Below are positions 6,444 to 7,841 of a DNA stretch of 7,841 nucleotides, one piece after another. The position numbers and the translations under genes are program-made. A model generated the notes under the pieces. It saw nothing but the letters and a program-made list of their open reading frames with translations. It made no database searches and had not been told where the DNA came from. The DNA lies in contig SCTU01000284.1 in the NCBI GenBank assembly GCA_004297315.1, positions 1 to 7,841 of the forward strand, in the 5' to 3' direction. Positions within the stretch are counted from its first letter, which is position 1. Each line of letters opens with the position of its first letter. This DNA comes from Dehalococcoidia bacterium (lineage in GTDB: Bacteria > Chloroflexota > Dehalococcoidia > UBA2979).

Positions 6444-6473
6444 AGCGTAGGCACCGCCCGGCGCGCGGGTCAA
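6444..6473 (-). promoter_or_regulatory. Candidate promoter of the DUF3090 gene
   Basis: On the minus strand TTGACC (6473-6468; five of six matches to consensus) and TACGCT (6449-6444) are 18 bases apart. The predicted start near 6437 gives a leader of only about 15 bases ending in GGGGGAG-CC-ATG. It supports the 6422 start over the upstream ATG at 6488. Confidence 0.5.
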
Positions 6474-6482
6474 ACCGCGTCC

Positions 6483-6488
6483 TATCAT
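6483..6488 (+). promoter_or_regulatory. Candidate -10 box of the amidase gene
   Basis: TATCAT matches the -10 consensus at five of six positions and stands out in GC-rich DNA. It would start transcription near 6495, leaving about 20 bases including GAGGAG (6503-6508) before the ATG. No good -35 is found 16-18 bases upstream; that stretch is G/C only and overlaps the spacer of the opposing promoter, so activator help or a non-standard sigma factor is possible. Confidence 0.35.
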
Positions 6489-6514
6489 CGGCCTACGAGT
6501 GCGAGGAGCGCGTC

Positions 6515-7841
6515 ATGCCCGCAGCCGGACCGGTCGACCTCGGCAGCCTGACGATTGCTGACGCGGACGCGCAGATCGCTGCTGGCCAGTTGTCTCCGGT
6601 CGCGCTGACCGAGGCCGCGTTCGAGCGGATCGACGCGACCAACACGTGCGTCAACGCGTTCGTGAGGCTGATGCGTGATTCCGCCCGCGAGGAGGCGCAT
6701 GCCGCCGGGGCGCGCGCCGCCGCCGGGCAACGCCTCGGCCCGCTGGACGGCATCCCGATCGCCGTGAAAGACCTGTACGACACGGCCGGCGTCGTCACGG
6801 CGGCCGGCACCGACGCCTACCGCGAACGCGTGCCGATGGCGGACGCGACGGCGGTCGCGCGGCTGCGCGCGGCCGGTGCGGTCATCCTCGGCAAGACGAA
6901 CACGCACGAGCTCGCGCTCGGCGGGACGACGAACAACGTCCACTACGGGCCGACGAGGAATCCCTGGCGGCTGGAGCGGGTCCCCGGCGGCTCGTCTGGC
7001 GGGTCCGGGGCAGCGCTCGCCGCCGGGCAGGCCCTCGGCGCGCTGGGGACGGACACCGGCGGCAGCATCCGCATCCCGGCAGCCTTCTGCGGCGTCACCG
7101 GCCACAAGCCCTCGTACGGGCTCGTCGGTCGGGGCGGCATCGTCCCGCTGTCGCTGACGCTCGACCATGCGGGGCCGATGGCGCGCACCGCGCTCGACTG
7201 CGCGCTCATGCTCGACGTCCTCGCGGGGCACGACCCGCGCGACGCCGGCTCGGTCGACCGTCCACCGGAGTCGTTCCGGGCTGGCATTGAGGGCGGGGTG
7301 GAGGGCATGCGATTGGCCGTGATCCCCTCGCTCGTCGAAGGCGGCGACGTGGCGACGCTCACCTCATTCGAGGCGGCGGTGCAGGTGCTGCGCGGCCTGG
7401 GGGCGACCATCAAGGCGGTGGAGCCGATGGCGGGCGAGGGAGACTGGCGAGCCACGGTGAACGGGCTGCTCCTCGCGGAGGGGGCGTCCTACGTCGAGCA
7501 GATCCTGCGGGAGCGGCCGCAGACGATCGGCGGAAGTGTGCTGCGGCGCATGCTGACGGGCCTGGAGATCAGCGCGACGGCGTATATCCGCATGCTCGAC
7601 GCGCGCGTGCGCATCGAGCAGCGGTTTGAGGCCGCGCTGGTGGAGGGCGGGTTCGCCGCTTACCTCACGCCCACCACCCGCCGGACGGCCGAGCCGATCG
7701 TGGCCGACGCAGACGCGGACAGCGAGCCGATGGACAAGTTCCGCATCACGACGGTCTTCGACCTGACGCGCCAGCCCTCGATCTCTGTCCCCGCGGGCTT
7801 TGACGACGACGGACTGCCGGTCGGACTGATGATAAGCGGCG
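6515..7841 (+). CDS. Amidase signature family hydrolase (3' end outside the window)
   Basis: 442 residues are visible and the frame is still open at the window end; family members are usually 450-500 residues, so only the last few dozen residues are missing. It is a soluble amidase with the Ser-cisSer-Lys triad intact: K85 in PIAVKDLYDT, S160 in GGSSGGSGA and nucleophile S184 in GTDTGGSIRIPA. The spacings (75 and 24 residues) equal those of fatty acid amide hydrolase. The family hydrolyses carboxamides to acid and ammonia. The residue after GGSIR is Ile, not the Gln usual in GatA, and no gatB or gatC is adjacent, so the tRNA amidotransferase role is unlikely. The substrate cannot be told from sequence. 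A typical C-terminal strand (QPSISVPAGFDDDGLPVGL) is present. The ATG has GAGGAG six bases upstream. It diverges from the DUF3090 gene across 92 bases. Confidence 0.92.
   Translation, partial: MPAAGPVDLGSLTIADADAQIAAGQLSPVALTEAAFERIDATNTCVNAFVRLMRDSAREEAHAAGARAAAGQRLGPLDGIPIAVKDLYDTAGVVTAAGTDAYRERVPMADATAVARLRAAGAVILGKTNTHELALGGTTNNVHYGPTRNPWRLERVPGGSSGGSGAALAAGQALGALGTDTGGSIRIPAAFCGVTGHKPSYGLVGRGGIVPLSLTLDHAGPMARTALDCALMLDVLAGHDPRDAGSVDRPPESFRAGIEGGVEGMRLAVIPSLVEGGDVATLTSFEAAVQVLRGLGATIKAVEPMAGEGDWRATVNGLLLAEGASYVEQILRERPQTIGGSVLRRMLTGLEISATAYIRMLDARVRIEQRFEAALVEGGFAAYLTPTTRRTAEPIVADADADSEPMDKFRITTVFDLTRQPSISVPAGFDDDGLPVGLMISG

Noticed and set aside
6423..6488. Longer DUF3090 protein starting at 6488
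   Set aside because: The candidate promoter lies within this extension, the upstream ATG has no good ribosome binding site, and the added residues do not resemble the family.
5280..6551. A 423-residue plus-strand frame running through the transporter, the DUF3090 gene and into the amidase
   Set aside because: It crosses three genes with clear family motifs in other frames, includes their promoters and stops, and its composition is Arg/Gly/Ala-rich noise.
6515..7841. GatA subunit of the Glu-tRNA(Gln)/Asp-tRNA(Asn) amidotransferase
   Set aside because: The nucleophile motif reads GGSIRIP, where GatA usually has GGSIRQP, and no gatC or gatB is adjacent upstream.

Overview
The window is a compact, very GC-rich stretch of bacterial chromosome (roughly 70% G+C by eye, with codon third positions almost all G or C). 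It holds six complete or nearly complete genes and the tail of a seventh, packed with little intergenic space. A DUF3090/TIGR03847-type protein, found mainly in Actinomycetota and Chloroflexota, together with the base composition and promoter hexamers such as TACGAT and TACGCT, suggests a high-GC member of one of those phyla. I lean weakly towards Chloroflexota; nothing here fixes the genus. I see no insertion sequence, phage gene, CRISPR array, tRNA or rRNA.

Layout. Positions 1-225 (+) are the end of an unrecognised gene. It converges, with a 10-base gap, on a leftward three-gene string read in the order ilvD (4505-2832), an atypical SDR/NmrA-like NAD(P)-binding protein (2806-1892), and a Rieske-type 2Fe-2S domain fused to an FAD/NAD(P) ferredoxin-reductase module (1804-236). 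The first two are 25 bases apart and probably co-transcribed. The third follows an 87-base gap containing a strong hairpin next to its Shine-Dalgarno sequence and an AT-rich partial palindrome. Diverging from ilvD across 142 bases is an MFS transporter (4648-5868, +). It ends tail to tail with the DUF3090 gene (6422-5865, -): the two stop codons overlap inside a CTAG tetramer, and an 11-bp hairpin ends on that tetramer. Diverging from the DUF3090 gene across 92 bases is an amidase-signature-family hydrolase (6515 onwards, +), cut by the window end.

How the genes work together. IlvD is the dihydroxy-acid dehydratase of valine, isoleucine, leucine and pantothenate biosynthesis and is the only gene here with a firm pathway. 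The Rieske-reductase is a single-chain electron-transfer protein whose partner is unknown, and the SDR is a probable NAD(P)-dependent reductase or NAD(P)-binding protein. The transporter and the amidase could serve uptake and hydrolysis of small organic acids or amides, but nothing in the sequence shows that they act together. This looks like an ordinary metabolic neighbourhood. The points worth a second look are regulatory (two divergent promoter regions, a possible translational switch ahead of the Rieske gene, a shared hairpin at overlapping stops) and the unexplained DUF3090 gene standing apart from its usual partners.
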